64,000 nt of DNA from Capsaspora owczarzaki ATCC 30864 (lineage: Eukaryota > Opisthokonta > Filasterea). The notes under the pieces are model-generated. The model saw only the letters and a program-made list of their open reading frames with translations. It was not told where the DNA came from and did not search any database. Each line of letters begins with the position of its first letter. Position 1 is the first letter of the stretch. This document shows, piece after piece, positions 32,301-51,629 of this stretch. The stretch is from contig NW_011887301.1 of NCBI RefSeq assembly GCF_000151315.2, positions 186,001 through 250,000 of the forward strand, given 5' to 3'. Made by a program: the position numbers and the translations under genes.

Positions 32301-33139
32301 ATCGCGTTCGAATGAGAAATCTCAACCTCCGCAATCCAAAAAAAGAGCAACATTCGTATGCATTGTTTGTCAACCACAGTGACTCTTGTCACAGCCTCCA
32401 ATCATGCAGCACAGAGTGGAACTTACGGCAGGTGAAGATTGAGTTTGGCGCAGTTGACGACCCACAGCGGCTGTATTTCCCGCCAAAAACCAAAATCAAA
32501 CGGATGGTTCCAAATCCCATAGATCAACACATCATGCAGCATAGAATGAGTGAAGCTATCGACAGGTCCCGAGCTCGGCTGATCCACTTGACCGAACTGA
32601 CTGAGGCTGCAAGGCCCACAATCGCCCGATCGCACGCTGCAAGCTTACCGTGACAACCACAGCATTGTGCGATGCAACGGCATCCACATTGCGTGTGACG
32701 ATGTGCGTGGCCGCGCTCGCAGCAAAGCACTGCTTGGCGCCGAGCGACTTGAGCAAGTTTCGCAGCAACGGCGGCTCCTGCCAAAAAGCAAAGACGAAGC
32801 CCAAAGTCCATCAGCCAGAAACCCCCGACCACCCCAACAAGCAACAACAAATCGAGAGTGAGTTTCGAGTCGGTCTCCGTGCTGGTGGTGATGGCGACTT
32901 GATCTCAACGTCACTCTGTTTTGACAGGTCTACTCATCCACCTCAACGAAGCCCCCCTCCCGCTACTATCGGACAGATGATTTGCTCCATATCAGCTCTG
33001 GAAATAGCCTTGCCCAAAGTAGTAATGGAACTGCGCAGTGGTGGGTGGGAACGAAAGCTCTCACATCTGGATTGAGGTCGTGCTTGGAGAGCAGGAAAGT
33101 GACGCCCTCCAGCAGCAATGGCAGCGCCTCAACCTCCAT
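29352..33139 (-). CDS. PAXIP1: PTIP/PAXIP1-like protein with six BRCT domains
   Basis: DNA-damage and chromatin adaptor; animal PTIP binds phospho-proteins and the MLL3/4 complexes. Eight exons: 33065-33139, 32649-32777, 32427-32470, 32222-32288, 32016-32126, 31372-31932, 31132-31254 and 29352-31043, 933 residues. BRCT1 is at about residues 1-85 (ends PLWVVNCAKLNLHLP). BRCT2 is at 100-175 (LWGIVEYFGGTCSAEL, CTHLVVAYEDDTL, KQWITDCARARR). BRCT3 is at 295-370 (WAACIERFGGVIE, VVVSPHWLNDLY). BRCT4 is at 385-460 (VVGVSGFRGLDRVYLTDML, VVNAGWIEDCYL). A Ser/Pro/Gln-rich linker follows, then BRCT5 (DCTHLVASSPVPRTVKCAAA, human THLIASKVTRTVKFLTA) and BRCT6 (FYFITPINPSTDTLAILVNV, human FYITPGICPSLSTMKAIVE). 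The domain order matches PTIP, including the paired C-terminal phospho-binding BRCTs. Several small exons and the acceptor at 31044-31046 were chosen by frame. Confidence 0.87.
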
Positions 33140-33669
33140 TGTGATGTGGGTCGACTTTTTGTTGTCGATTGGAGGAGACTGCAAAAGAGTTAACAAAACG
33201 AATGGGAAGGAACGGAATAAGACTGAGGTGATCGCGGTGAGCTGTTGTATGGAAATGAAGACTGAGATTGACTGAGATGAATGAGAATGGGTTTTTGGAT
33301 TTTCGAGAGCTCAACCAACCAAACAGCGACCGAGTTCATACGCTGTGCAACCTGGCTTTGGGTGTTTGCTCGCTTGCTCGCTCGCTCAGCCCGTCTTAGT
33401 GGATCAGAGTGGAGCTCAATTCAATCTGAATGCCATGCTGCAGCACTGCACCTGTGCATTCTCAGAGGTTGATGTTCAAATTCCCATCCTGTTGTTTGTT
33501 TTTTGGATTTGCCCAAAACAAACCTCAGTCTTCAATTCTGAGCGTTCAAGTCCATTTCTGAGCGGTGGCAGCTTTTTGACTTTTTGACTTTGCAACATCA
33601 ACGCCGCTACCCCTTGCCCCATACATCACCCATCCACAAAAGCGCAACACTGTCCAATACCCACAACGG
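33140..33669. promoter_or_regulatory. divergent intergenic region between PTIP-like and glycosyltransferase genes
   Basis: 530 bp between two divergent start codons. It includes repeated TTTTTGACTTTTTGACTTTG (33572-33591) near the plus-strand gene. No open frame, RNA or recognised promoter element was found. Confidence 0.4.
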
Positions 33670-36600
33670 ATGCTGCAGTTGCTTCGGCGGATGGGCCGTC
33701 GGCGGGTGGCCATGCTGCTGGCTGTCATGGGAGCAACGATCGTGTGCGTTGGGATGGTCCAGCTGCACCTGCTGATGACCACTTCGAGCGGAGGGAGCGC
33801 AGGCGATGCATCCAATGCAAACAACTGCTTGCCATGCAGCAGCCATCTTCAGATGCAGCAGCAGCAGCAGCTGCCGGTGGGCGCGACGGCAGACTCGAGC
33901 GACGTTGCATTTGAGGCCGCAATGTGTCCCAAGCCAGTGAGCACCGGCCCAAAGCCACGGCCAGCGCGCTCGCTCGCCATCATCCTGCTGCCAGAGGCAT
34001 TTGCAGACATGGCCACAGCGCTGGCTGCAGTCTCGTCGAGCGAGGAGCTGGCCACCCGAGCATCGTCATCCTCATCCTCAGCGGGCAGCTCCCTCCAGTC
34101 CCGCCCACCTGGATTCAGCAAGGCATTCGAGTCCGTCGACGAGCTGCGGCGGCATCGCAAGTTGGCACAAGTCCACTCGAGAAACAAGCAGAAAGAATTG
34201 GCGACGTCTGGGATGATGCGAGCAAACAGCTCGGCGGATGTCATCCCAGTGCCACCGCAAAGCACCAGCAGCGATGATCTGCAGCTGCTGCCGTTCACCC
34301 TCTTGGGGTTTGAGCTCGGCGAACAGCTGCCATATCCACTGTACTTGCCAAGACCGTCAAAACAACAGCTCAACAACCGCGTCAAGGACAAGCGCGATGC
34401 GTTTGTGCAAGTCCTGGCGGACGGCATTCGCGCCGAGATGCGCAAATCGCTCGGGCCGCTTTCCATCCAGTTTATTGGCCTTGTGCCGCACGACAGCCCA
34501 ATTGACGCCATGGAGCTTCAAGACACATTCACGGCTGCCTATCTGGAAGCCGAGCCAGCGATGGCGCAGAGTTTGGCTGGTGACGACAAAGCCAGAGCGC
34601 GTGGCCAAGCCGCGGCGGCTGCCTCTGCTGCAGCGCGCGCATCCGGAAAAAGCGTGTCCGATTCCACCAAGGCTGGCGCAGAAGCAGCTCGGGCACTCGG
34701 TCCGGTGACAGCCAAGGATCTCGACCCGTTGGATCGCGTCCCCGTCACCTTGCGAATCGTCAAAATGCCAGCAACATCCAAGCGTCTCGAGTTGCAGCGC
34801 AAAGCGCGTGAATTTATGCACTGGCATTCATCCAATCGAGGGTCGGCTGCCACCGCATCTCCAGAATGGCGACTTTTATCGCAACTGCCGCAGGTCGATG
34901 TCCGCGACGCACTTGAAGCGGCGCTGCCCGTCACAACCGCCAACTATGTGACCTGGGTGAACAGCAACCAACTCTTGTTTTTCAACTTTTCATCCATCCT
35001 CACATCAACTCTTGTCGAGTATAGCGAGGCAGATGTCGCCTACGCTTTCGGTGTCCCTCAAGAAGACGATGCGGGTGGACGTGAAGGCTTTGAAGAGTCG
35101 ACCATGACCTCGATCTCGTGCTTTCCGTTTGCCACCTGCCGCACAACCGATCAAGTAGCGTTCGCCATGAACACCACGTGCGCTCGCGCCGTGATTGCAG
35201 ATCAAGCTACGGGAGACATGCAGAGTTCTTGGCATGGCGAGGTGTTTGTATGGCAGCGTGTTCGGGAGCTGTGTCGCCCCTTGGTGCACGTACCTGGCAC
35301 CGTCATGACGCAGCGCACTGATCAACAACGGACGGACGAGTTGCTGCAGAGCATCCAGGTGGACGACCCTTCGATCAAACCGCCAGAGAAACAGGCTCGA
35401 CTCGCACAGCTGGTAGCCAAGCAGGCCGAGTTTACGCGCAATGTGATTGCAATTGCAATGCGCAAGGCACTCATCCCGCTCAACGATGACATGTACCACG
35501 TCTGGGGCGACATGTCTGCGTTCTTGAGCCCCGCACTGGGATTTACCATCGATCGCGCCGCAGCTGAAATGCAAATCCAGCTCGAGACGGGTCTGCGCCT
35601 CTGGAATTCCGGCGTGGCAGCTTCGGTGACGTCGTCAGCTCCCGGTACGACTGCTGACTCTGGCAGCAGCAGCAGCAACAACAACAACAACAACAATAAT
35701 AATGCTGTTGATGACGTGTGCTGGCGCTTCCGTGACTGCTATGTCGGAGATCAGGTGATTGACGACAGTCCAGCGGGCCAAACAGCCGCGCAAAAATCTG
35801 CAACGGATGCTCGTCGCTTTGTCTCCAACCTGTGCGGAATGGCACTGGCCTTGTGTCAGGCTGATAACAAGGCGCCGCTGCTGGCCAAGAGCACCCTCTC
35901 TTTGGTCGAGAGTTCTGTACTGCACAGCGGATCCGGTCTGGACTGGGTGCCGTTTGATCTGGCCCAAACGGCAGTCGCTATGGCTGTTTCCGTGGCTGCC
36001 ATGACGCCTGGAGATGCCGCTGCATTCGGAGTACCCGTTGCAGCAGGGCGGCAAGCGTCCTCATCGACGCCCGCCGACGCTGTCGCTGCGGTGCTTGCCG
36101 CTGTTTCATCGATTGAAAGTGCGCTGCGCTCGACTGAGCTGTCGCGCCGAAACCGTCTGTATGCCATGAGTTATGTTCGTCCACCAACCGAGATTCTGGC
36201 TCCTCCTCGCAAGCGCGTCCTCGCAGTCATACCTTCTGACCCTCTGCGCGCGTACGAGGACAAAGGACGCGCTGCACTCTTGGAAAACTACTACAATCCC
36301 GCCGGGTTTTTCGACGAAGTGTACTTGCTCTCGCCTCTCGAGACGGTCGAGCGGTATCAGTACGGCATGCACATTATTCCAACCTTGCCGCACGACATCC
36401 CTTCGCGTCTGATCCAGTACAAGGTGGACATTGTGCGAGCCTACGGGGGCTACTGGGCCTCCGACGCCGCCGTCTACAACAGCCTTCCAGGCGTCAAAGT
36501 GGTCGTCTCAATCCACGATTCAAACCCGCGTCTGCTGCACAGCTCCATCGCGCAAGCCGACTATGTCATGACTGTCAGTCGAGCGCTGGATTCCATCCTG

Positions 36601-39239
36601 ACCCAGCGAGGGGTCAACCCCGACCGAATCTTCCCGTACTCCAACTCTGTCGATCTGGCCGTGTTCAACCCGCAGCCCGAATCTGGACGGGCGGCTTTTG
36701 AAGCAAAGTACCCTGGATTCAAGTATCGCATCCTGCATGTCGGTCGCAAAACAGCCCAAAAGAACGGCGACACTCTGCTGAAAGCGATGCAAATCCTTGG
36801 ACCCGACTACATGCTGATTATGATTGGATCCAGCACAAGCGATGCCAACTTTTTCGCCAGTCTGCAGGACCTGGTTGCGCAAGAAGGCCTCCAAAAACGC
36901 GTCGTGATGCTTGACGGCGTGGAGAACTCTGAGCTTGTCAATTTCTACTCGTTTACGGACGTCTTTTGCACGCCTAGCCGATGGGAAGGCTTTGGGGTGG
37001 TGTTTGTCGAGGCGCTCGCCGCGGGCGCGGTGGTCGTCACCTCGGACATGTCTCCGGTCAACGAAATCATCAAACACGAGGAAAACGGCTATCTGGTGCG
37101 CGACTATACAAATCCACAGGCGCTGGCTTCCGCCCTCGAGTACGCCGCCACCAATGCCGCCTTCCGCGACAAGATGAAAATCAACGGACCTCGAACAGTG
37201 CGACGGTTTGCCGAGCCGCGTCAGCGACTGGCCGAAGCGGCCATTTACCGCATGATTTACGAAAGCGACATTCCAGTCCGTCCGCCTGTTCAGCGTCCAC
37301 CGGGCCAGTTTGACATCCAGCTAGGATTCAAGAACTACCTGATGGGCTTTTCGTTTTTGGATCCCATTACGCTCAGTTCGTCTGTCTGTGTCTCCTCCCG
37401 TCTGAGTTTATCGTCTGGCGACATGATGTGCGACGGGGTACATGCAATGCCCAACGCGGCGAAACTGCCTTGGCATCCGCGCACTGCGTACGATCTGGCC
37501 CTTCCCGTCCATGCTGTGCCGCTCGAAATCTTCGAGCACATCGATTCCCTTTTGCGCTGGCCAATCACCACCGCTGTTGCCGAGGATATTGACCTTGCAT
37601 TTGAGCCGTTTGTGGTTCCAACCATGTAAGTTCGTCGTCAGGTTTTTTTTCCCGTCCAAGTTTGTTTCGCGCGGCGTCGCTCGCTGTGCGACGTCGGATT
37701 TTTCAAACACTGACTTTGCCTTTTATTTTTTTTCGGGTTTAGACCATACCATGTCCAGCAGGCTTTCTATTGCAACAAGCGATTGGTTGCTGTGGACCAT
37801 ACCAACGGTTCCACGATCAGCCAAGTCTTCTACCTGACTTCAGATCGCCTTCGTTTGAGCACTTTTACAATGGACGCTCGATACTTTGGGGCCCCATTGG
37901 TACATCGCACCTTCAAACCATTTCGGTATCAATGCAACTATTACTTTACTCATTCAGTTCGACACGTTTGTAGACTTATACTCGAACCGAACAAGCAACT
38001 GTGATGAGCGAGTGTGGAATGATCCAGCAGCTGCAATACAAGAGCGAACCAGTCCGTCCAACGCCCATCGTGCTGCTGTACATTGTGCGAGATGCTGTAC
38101 GGAACACACTACCTGTTTAAACTGCGGGGGAGGGGGGAGAGGGCAGACAACTGTTATCACAAGCTCGCGCCAACCTTTTGCTTTTGTTGTGCGTTTGAAA
38201 ACCTACCCTCTCGCATTGACCGCCGCCCCTCCTTCTCCATTCATCAGCTGCCAAACAACATTACCGATGCCATGTTGATGGTTCGATACATTGCCGACAT
38301 GAACAAGGACAATCGCGTTCGAGGGGTGGTGCTTGACTTTTCTGATTCACCTCATCCGGACTTGCCGTCTGCAATTACCAAACTGGGTGCCGGTTCCAGC
38401 TACGTGTCCAAAAAGGTTTGCTATTCGCTTTGCATTGACAGGATGTTGGCCGTGCGGGACATCTAACCTTTGGAAACGTTTTTTTGTATGATTGCTGCGG
38501 TAACAGAAGACAAATCTTACTCTGCAGGCCATTCACTCTGTGCTGTCCGCGTTCGACCCAAAGACCATTGTTGTCTTGTGTGACTTCCAGCTGGTCTTAC
38601 CGGGCGTCGGTATTCCCTCCAACCTTCGCCAGCTCGCCATGGGTGACACGGTGTTGGCGCTGATTCCGTTCCGTCTCCGACCCAATGCACCCCTTCAGCT
38701 CATGTCCGACGCAGGCTTTTTTGAAGAGTTGCAGGCCGATTACCCCGTTTTTACCATCCAGCGGTTTACCCAGGCGTGTAAGGTGGTCCCTAAGGTGGTG
38801 ATGGATGTTGTCGCTTTTACTCACGCTTTTTGCCACAACTGTTGCATCACTGGCGACGTGAACCGCATTGACTACATGCTGCAACTCGTCAGATGGAAAT
38901 CTCACAAAGACACAGCAAACCGCATTGCTCAATACCAATTGCCAATCGATGATTGGACGACGCCTCTTCCAGCTCTTCCACGAGCAGGCTGGACAAAGTA
39001 TCATGCGCGTCCATATCCCCAAGGTGTATCGTTTGCCACATCCTCATCCATCCGACAAGCAAGCACGAACGCAGGGTTGTGACGCCTATGCAGGCCTTTC
39101 GTCGAGTCCCTTCATTGCGGATTTCATGGACAACTTTAAGCGGCCTCCGCCCGTCGTTGACGTTGTTGATGGATTTGCCCGCAACCTGCCGTCTGAGCGC
39201 GATGGTGATGGCCGTCGCATTGTCACTCGACGACCGTAG
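33670..39239 (+). CDS. giant type II membrane glycosyltransferase: GT4 domain plus GT-A-like regions
   Basis: Six exons: 33670-37625, 37743-37899, 37974-38096, 38248-38415, 38528-38887 and 38973-39239, 1,676 residues. A signal anchor lies at residues about 12-36 (basic RRMGRRR, then VAMLLAVMGATIVCVGMVQL), so the bulk should face the Golgi lumen. Residues about 840-1205 are a typical GT4 (GT-B) domain: ILHVGRKTAQKNGDTLLKAM, FTDVFCTPSRWEGFGVVFVE with the E-x7-E motif, then ENGYLVRDYTNP. Residues about 208-450 and 1400-1640 look like divergent GT-A modules. The latter has PIVLLYIVRDALPNNITDAM, IVVLCDFQLVLP where chondroitin-synthase-type enzymes have CDVDL, and HPHPS near the end. Those two assignments are inference, and the metal-binding DxD appears degenerate. 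The GTCAGA donor at 38888 is the least certain splice site. Confidence 0.78.
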
Positions 39240-39350
39240 CTTCAACTCTTGTACCCATTCATTCATAATAATTAGAAACGCGACCGTTTGTATTTTTCTA
39301 TTTTGTTGTCTTGTTCAACAAAGCCCATTCAGCAACCAACTATCGGAACA

Positions 39351-40837
39351 TTATTGCATATCGCGGTGCTTGGAGCCTGGTCGATGGAATGAAAAGAATC
39401 TGAGTATGCCGGATTCAACATGAGCATAGTGATTGGCTGGAACGCAGACATCAACACAAGAACAAATGCGCTCCCGACGACTCACCGATACGTTTCCGTG
39501 TCTTGATACGTCCATTGTCTTGTGGCATAGTTGCCCATAAACCTTGCGGGAACAGGAACACTTGGGATGTGAACGAAAGAGAGGGGAGAGATGATGAGCA
39601 CCGACAAACACAAATCAAACACCACCCGAAAAAACAAATTCACTCACCTTTTCACAATAAACCCTCGCTTCTGGATGCGATCAACAAACTCGGACACGCC
39701 GTCACGATCTTCAGACAGCACTTCGTAAAACACACCGTCCGGCTTCAAAAAGGTGTCGACAACTTGAATCAGCGAGTCCACACTCAAAAGGCTGTACGTG
39801 AGCTCTGCTCCAATAATGACGTCTACAGGTTCGATGTGCAGATTGATGCCCTGAGCATGGCTTTGCTGCTCAAAGACACAAGCCTCCGACGAGTAGCAGT
39901 CGCACTTGAATCGGGAGTGCTCGACAAACTTGGTGTTGTGTTGAGCGTGACACACTTTGACGCACGACGCACAACAGCCTAGCGTCATGTCCGAGCCATG
40001 GCAGTCTGTGCAATGGTACCAGTCCTGAGGCGTAAACTCACGACCAAGGGACTCGATGGTGCACCGCAGACCCTTGGTATGTTCCAGCTTTCGCTGCTCT
40101 TGCTCGGCCCGTTGCGCCTTTTCATTTTCAAGGGCGCACTTTCGCCGCTCCTCCAGACTCAACCCAGCAAGCGAGGCGCTGGCAGCGGCGACTGCATCCC
40201 AATCCAAGTAGCCAACGGTGACGAGCGGAGTGAGATTTCGCCTCCACGGCTGCATTTCACCAGTGACGGAGTCAGCCACGGGTGCCCACGATGCACTCGT
40301 GTTCTCTGGATCGGCGTTGGTGGTCTTTTCTTGCGGATCACTGGATGGTGGTGATGACGATGATGGCTGGTCACCGTCCAGCCCAGTCCTCGTGGCGCTC
40401 GTGGTGGTGCTCGTGGCAGCAGCTTCTGCGTCAACGCCGCGGTCTGCGTCGGCGTCCTCGCTGTTCAGACGCACATTGTAGCGCAGGTTGTCCAGCACCG
40501 GGTCAATGTAGTCTGTGAGCGTGACGTGCGCGGCGTAGTGCGCGGCCAGGACGCCCGGCAAGCCGCAGCCGCTGCCAAGCTCGAGCACCGTCTGCCCGCG
40601 GAAGGCCGCGCCGTTCTCGTAAATCCAGCGGGCAAGCACAACGCCGCCGTCCCACAGTGCACAGCCAAGCGCGCCTGTGGCCACGCAGAGCTCACGGATG
40701 TGGATTTCGTGCGCATGGCTCTTGTTCTTCTTGTCGTAGGCGCCAAACCCAATCGACTTGCGCTGGTGCTTCTTGCCGAGCGCCATTGCCCGCCAGTCAA
40801 ACTCGGCCGGGCCTTGCTTGCTTCGTCCGTTCAGCAT
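39351..40837 (-). CDS. family-16-type methyltransferase with an inserted UBR-box zinc finger
   Basis: Exon 1 (39648-40837) holds nearly the whole protein. Exons 39486-39542 and 39351-39399 are the best-fitting ends (431 residues), but the last exon is tentative. Residues 45-105 are the start of a METTL/FAM86-like Rossmann methyltransferase: GCALWDGGVVLARWI, then motif I VLELGSGCGLPG (84-95) and VTLTDY with the ribose-binding Asp. VGYLDWD follows at about 208-214. Then comes a Cys/His cluster at 273-314 (WYHCTDCHGSDMTLGCCASC, VCHAQH, FKCDC) with UBR-box spacing, closest to UBR7 types. The methyltransferase fold resumes at 339 with DVIIGAELTYS and FLKPDGVFYEVLS. Protein-lysine methylation is the usual activity of this family. 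Coupling to N-degron or ubiquitin biology is inference. Confidence 0.8.
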
Positions 40838-41494
40838 GATGAGTTGATTTTTTTTTGTGAATGTGTGGTTTTTGAAAGTTTTTCTGTCGGAGCGGCTTTC
40901 GGTCGGGGTTGTGGGTTGGTAGATGGCGACTGAGCAGTTTCACATCAGTTCTCAAAGGGAGGACTCTCAATTGAAACGCTGCATTCGCGAGGTCTGTTTT
41001 TGTTTTTTTGAAGTTTGTTGTTTTGCTTTTCCTCTCGTGACGGAGGCGGTTTGGCGGCTTCATATTGGGAGCGCTCTTCCTTGCACCCAAAACGAAAAAC
41101 AAAACAAAAACCACTCCACAATCACCAGTTGCCCATGATACAGCACCGTCCTGTTGGCTGCTTCGACCCCGCTGCACTTCTAAGGTACTTGCATGAGTTA
41201 TTTGTGCTTTTGGGAAGAAGGCGAACGGGGTTGGCGAGACTTGATAACACCACTTGTGAAAAAATAGAAGCACAACTTTCAGTCGACCTGTCAAAATATT
41301 TTAATCACTATGCTGAACATGAATGTAGCAACACTGCAACACTTTGCATCCAGGGCGGCGACACCAGACACGGATGATCACCGACAACACCACAAGCCAA
41401 AAGATGGCGACACCAAAACGGATAAAATTTCAGTCCTTTTTTTTTTCTTCTTTTTTTTTTTTTTCTTTTTCTTTCTTCTTCTGCGATTTCGAAG
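40838..41494. promoter_or_regulatory. divergent intergenic region with a long pyrimidine tract before the S6K start
   Basis: 657 bp between divergent starts. Positions 41434-41482 are an uninterrupted 49-nt pyrimidine tract on the plus strand, ending 12 nt before the S6K ATG. If transcription begins inside it, the mRNA would start with a pyrimidine-rich (TOP-like) leader. It could equally be the polypyrimidine tract of a 5' UTR intron with acceptor at CGAAG|ATG. Nothing else is recognised. Confidence 0.4.
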
Positions 41495-45529
<4,035 letters not shown>

Positions 45530-45852
45530 TGCAATCATCTTTTCATGCGATTTTGTACTTTAGGGGGATTCGAGGCGTGTTTCAAAGACATGCACGCTCC
45601 TCCCGCCGCGTTTTCATTTTTTTTCAACCGGATTGTCAAACTAAGCGCGGTTTTTTTTTCCTTGCATTGCTTTTGATCACTTTCCTTGTATGCTTTCACA
45701 TTTTAAAAGAACGAATTCCGATCGTGTTGCTCGCTTCATCTTTTGGAAACCACCCCAAACGCTCATCACCATCTTGGAGGACTGTTCAAGAAGAAGCAGA
45801 ACAAATTTGTACTTTACTGTATACTCTGTTGACAAGCACAGCGACGGAATAT
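45530..45852. other. convergent 3' intergenic region (S6K / muskelin)
   Basis: 323 bp between opposing stop codons. AT-rich with T9 runs. It presumably carries the two 3' UTRs. No gene or RNA is seen. Confidence 0.55.
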
Positions 45853-49730
<3,878 letters not shown>

Positions 49731-49997
49731 GGTTTTCAATGGAAAAAAACTCAGTCACACAGTTAACAACGCAACGCAACGAAAAGAAAAGAAAAATGCG
49801 ACTGAGAACAATAACAAGCAAAAATAGAAACATGGCAAGTACTGTGCCATCAGTGGATGGTGTAAGTTTGGGGTTGGTTGGATCTACTGTAGGATCCAAG
49901 GCGAAACGGCTTCAATCGCCGGTGCAGTACAGCGCCCAACGCAAATCGGCTCAGACGACCAACAGCCAAAACAGCAAGCTGTGAATGACAGCAAGGC
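49731..49997. promoter_or_regulatory. divergent promoter region muskelin / SLC35
   Basis: 267 bp between divergent start codons; a shared promoter is inferred from spacing. The inverted pair GGATCTACTGTAGGATCC lies at 49879-49896. No other recognised element. Confidence 0.35.
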
Positions 49998-51629
49998 ATG
50001 TTTGATTATTCAACACCCACAAAATCTGGGCTTTTGTTTCGATCGTTCTCAGAAGTTTTGGCCGCTCAGTCCAGGTTAACGCGTTCGTTTCTCAGTTGGA
50101 AACCACACCGTGCTGTATCGATGCGCAACCCAGCTGTGCTCTCAGTGCTGCAGGACACGTTCGGCTCTGCGACTGCCAGCCCGACCATCAGCACTGCGCC
50201 GGGGACGCCGTTGCCGGGGACAATGAGCCCGCTGAGCCTGTCCACGAGCGCCTCTGCAACGGGACTGCCGCAGATCGCCCTGCTCAGCCCTGCTGCTGCT
50301 GTTGCTGCTGCTGCTGCGCTCCATCAGCAGTACCAACAGAGCACTGGTAACGCTGGCAGACGAACAACGCTGCCACTGCTGCAGGACGCCGCCGCGCTGA
50401 GCGATGACGACACGAGCCAAACGCCGATTAGTCAGGCTGCCCGGCAACAGCCGCACTTGGCACTGCTCGGCCAGCACTGGTCGCAGCAGAGTGGTGCTGC
50501 TACTACTCCTGCTACGGGAATCACAGGCGATACTGCGGCCGTCGTTATTCCGCCGCTCGACCGGCGCGATCAAGATCCAATGTTGTCAATCTCCCCGAAC
50601 AAGACCAAGCACTCCTCGGATTGGAGCAGCAGCCAGCATCACCTCCTTGCAGGTCGAGGGCCAGTGCCATCCGACTCGGCTGCTCCTGATCCACGACCGT
50701 TCAAACCCGCGGCGTCGCGGCGTTGGCGGATTATCACCGCAGTTGCTTACGGGACTTGCTCCCTGATGATCATGTTCGTCAACAAGGCCGTTCTGACAAC
50801 CTACGCGTTTCCATCATTTGTCGTTCTGGCACTCGCACAGTTTGCCTTCACTGCCTTGGTCTTGCGTGCGTTGCAACTCTTTCGGTTTGTCCGCTTGCCA
50901 GCCATGTCCAGAAGCGTCGTGTCCAAAGCCGCCCCGCTCTCGGTGTTGTTTGTTCTCAACTCGACCAGCGGCCTCGGCGGCACCCAGCACCTCAGCTTAC
51001 CAATGCTCACCGTCTTGCGCCGCTTTTCCATCTTTCTGACCATGGTTTTGGAAAGGCTGGTGCTGGGCAATCGAGCCCCCACGCCCGTTGTCATGAGCGT
51101 CGGTCTCCTCATCCTTGGCGCCATTGTCGCCGCCTGGAGTGACCTGGCCTATGACCGCGACGGCTATGTTCTGGTCATGATCAACAATCTGTGCACCGCC
51201 TTGTCCGGAGTGCTGTTGAAAAAGCGACTGGATGCGCGCGACCTCGGCACGCTGGGCCTGCTCTACTACAACTCGCTGCTCGGCATACCACTCGCCATGG
51301 CATACCTTGTGCTCGTCCCCGAGGAGTGGACGGCAGTCGCAAACTATCCGGCGTGGACTGAGCCGCTCTTTGTGTTGTGGTTTGCCCTCACAATGTGCAT
51401 GGGCCTGCTGCTCAACTACACCATGTATTTATGCACCAACGCCAACTCCCCCTTGACAACGACGGTTGTAGGGGTGAAAAACACCATCAGCACCTACTCT
51501 GGTATGATGTTTGGCACCTACTACCGGTACTCTCCCGAGAACTTTCTGGGCATCAATCTGTCCGTCGCAGGCTCGCTCGTCTACTCGTACACAACGTTTG
51601 GCGCTTCAAAGTCGCGTGCGACCGGCTAA
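49998..51629 (+). CDS. SLC35-family nucleotide-sugar transporter (SLC35D type), intronless
   Basis: Golgi/ER antiporter exchanging a nucleotide sugar for the nucleoside monophosphate. Single exon, 543 residues. The transporter core starts near residue 240 (RRWRIITAVAYGTCSLMIM, then FVNKAVLTTYAFPS, the SLC35D-type opening). About ten hydrophobic helices follow, with FVLNSTSGLGGTQHLSLPM, LTVLRRFSIFLTMVLE, the conserved LCTALSGVLLKKRLDAR (human NDILTAANGVYIKQKLD-like region) and LLYYNSLLGIPLA. The loop TNANSPLTTTVVGVKNTIS, followed by SPENFLGINLSVAGSLVYS, corresponds to the SLC35D C-terminal signature. UDP-GlcA/UDP-GalNAc or GDP-sugar specificity cannot be read. The first ~235 residues are disordered Ser/Thr/Ala/Gln-rich sequence, much longer than usual, and start usage (49998, or Met 50121) is uncertain. 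Confidence 0.88.
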   Translation: MFDYSTPTKSGLLFRSFSEVLAAQSRLTRSFLSWKPHRAVSMRNPAVLSVLQDTFGSATASPTISTAPGTPLPGTMSPLSLSTSASATGLPQIALLSPAAAVAAAAALHQQYQQSTGNAGRRTTLPLLQDAAALSDDDTSQTPISQAARQQPHLALLGQHWSQQSGAATTPATGITGDTAAVVIPPLDRRDQDPMLSISPNKTKHSSDWSSSQHHLLAGRGPVPSDSAAPDPRPFKPAASRRWRIITAVAYGTCSLMIMFVNKAVLTTYAFPSFVVLALAQFAFTALVLRALQLFRFVRLPAMSRSVVSKAAPLSVLFVLNSTSGLGGTQHLSLPMLTVLRRFSIFLTMVLERLVLGNRAPTPVVMSVGLLILGAIVAAWSDLAYDRDGYVLVMINNLCTALSGVLLKKRLDARDLGTLGLLYYNSLLGIPLAMAYLVLVPEEWTAVANYPAWTEPLFVLWFALTMCMGLLLNYTMYLCTNANSPLTTTVVGVKNTISTYSGMMFGTYYRYSPENFLGINLSVAGSLVYSYTTFGASKSRATG

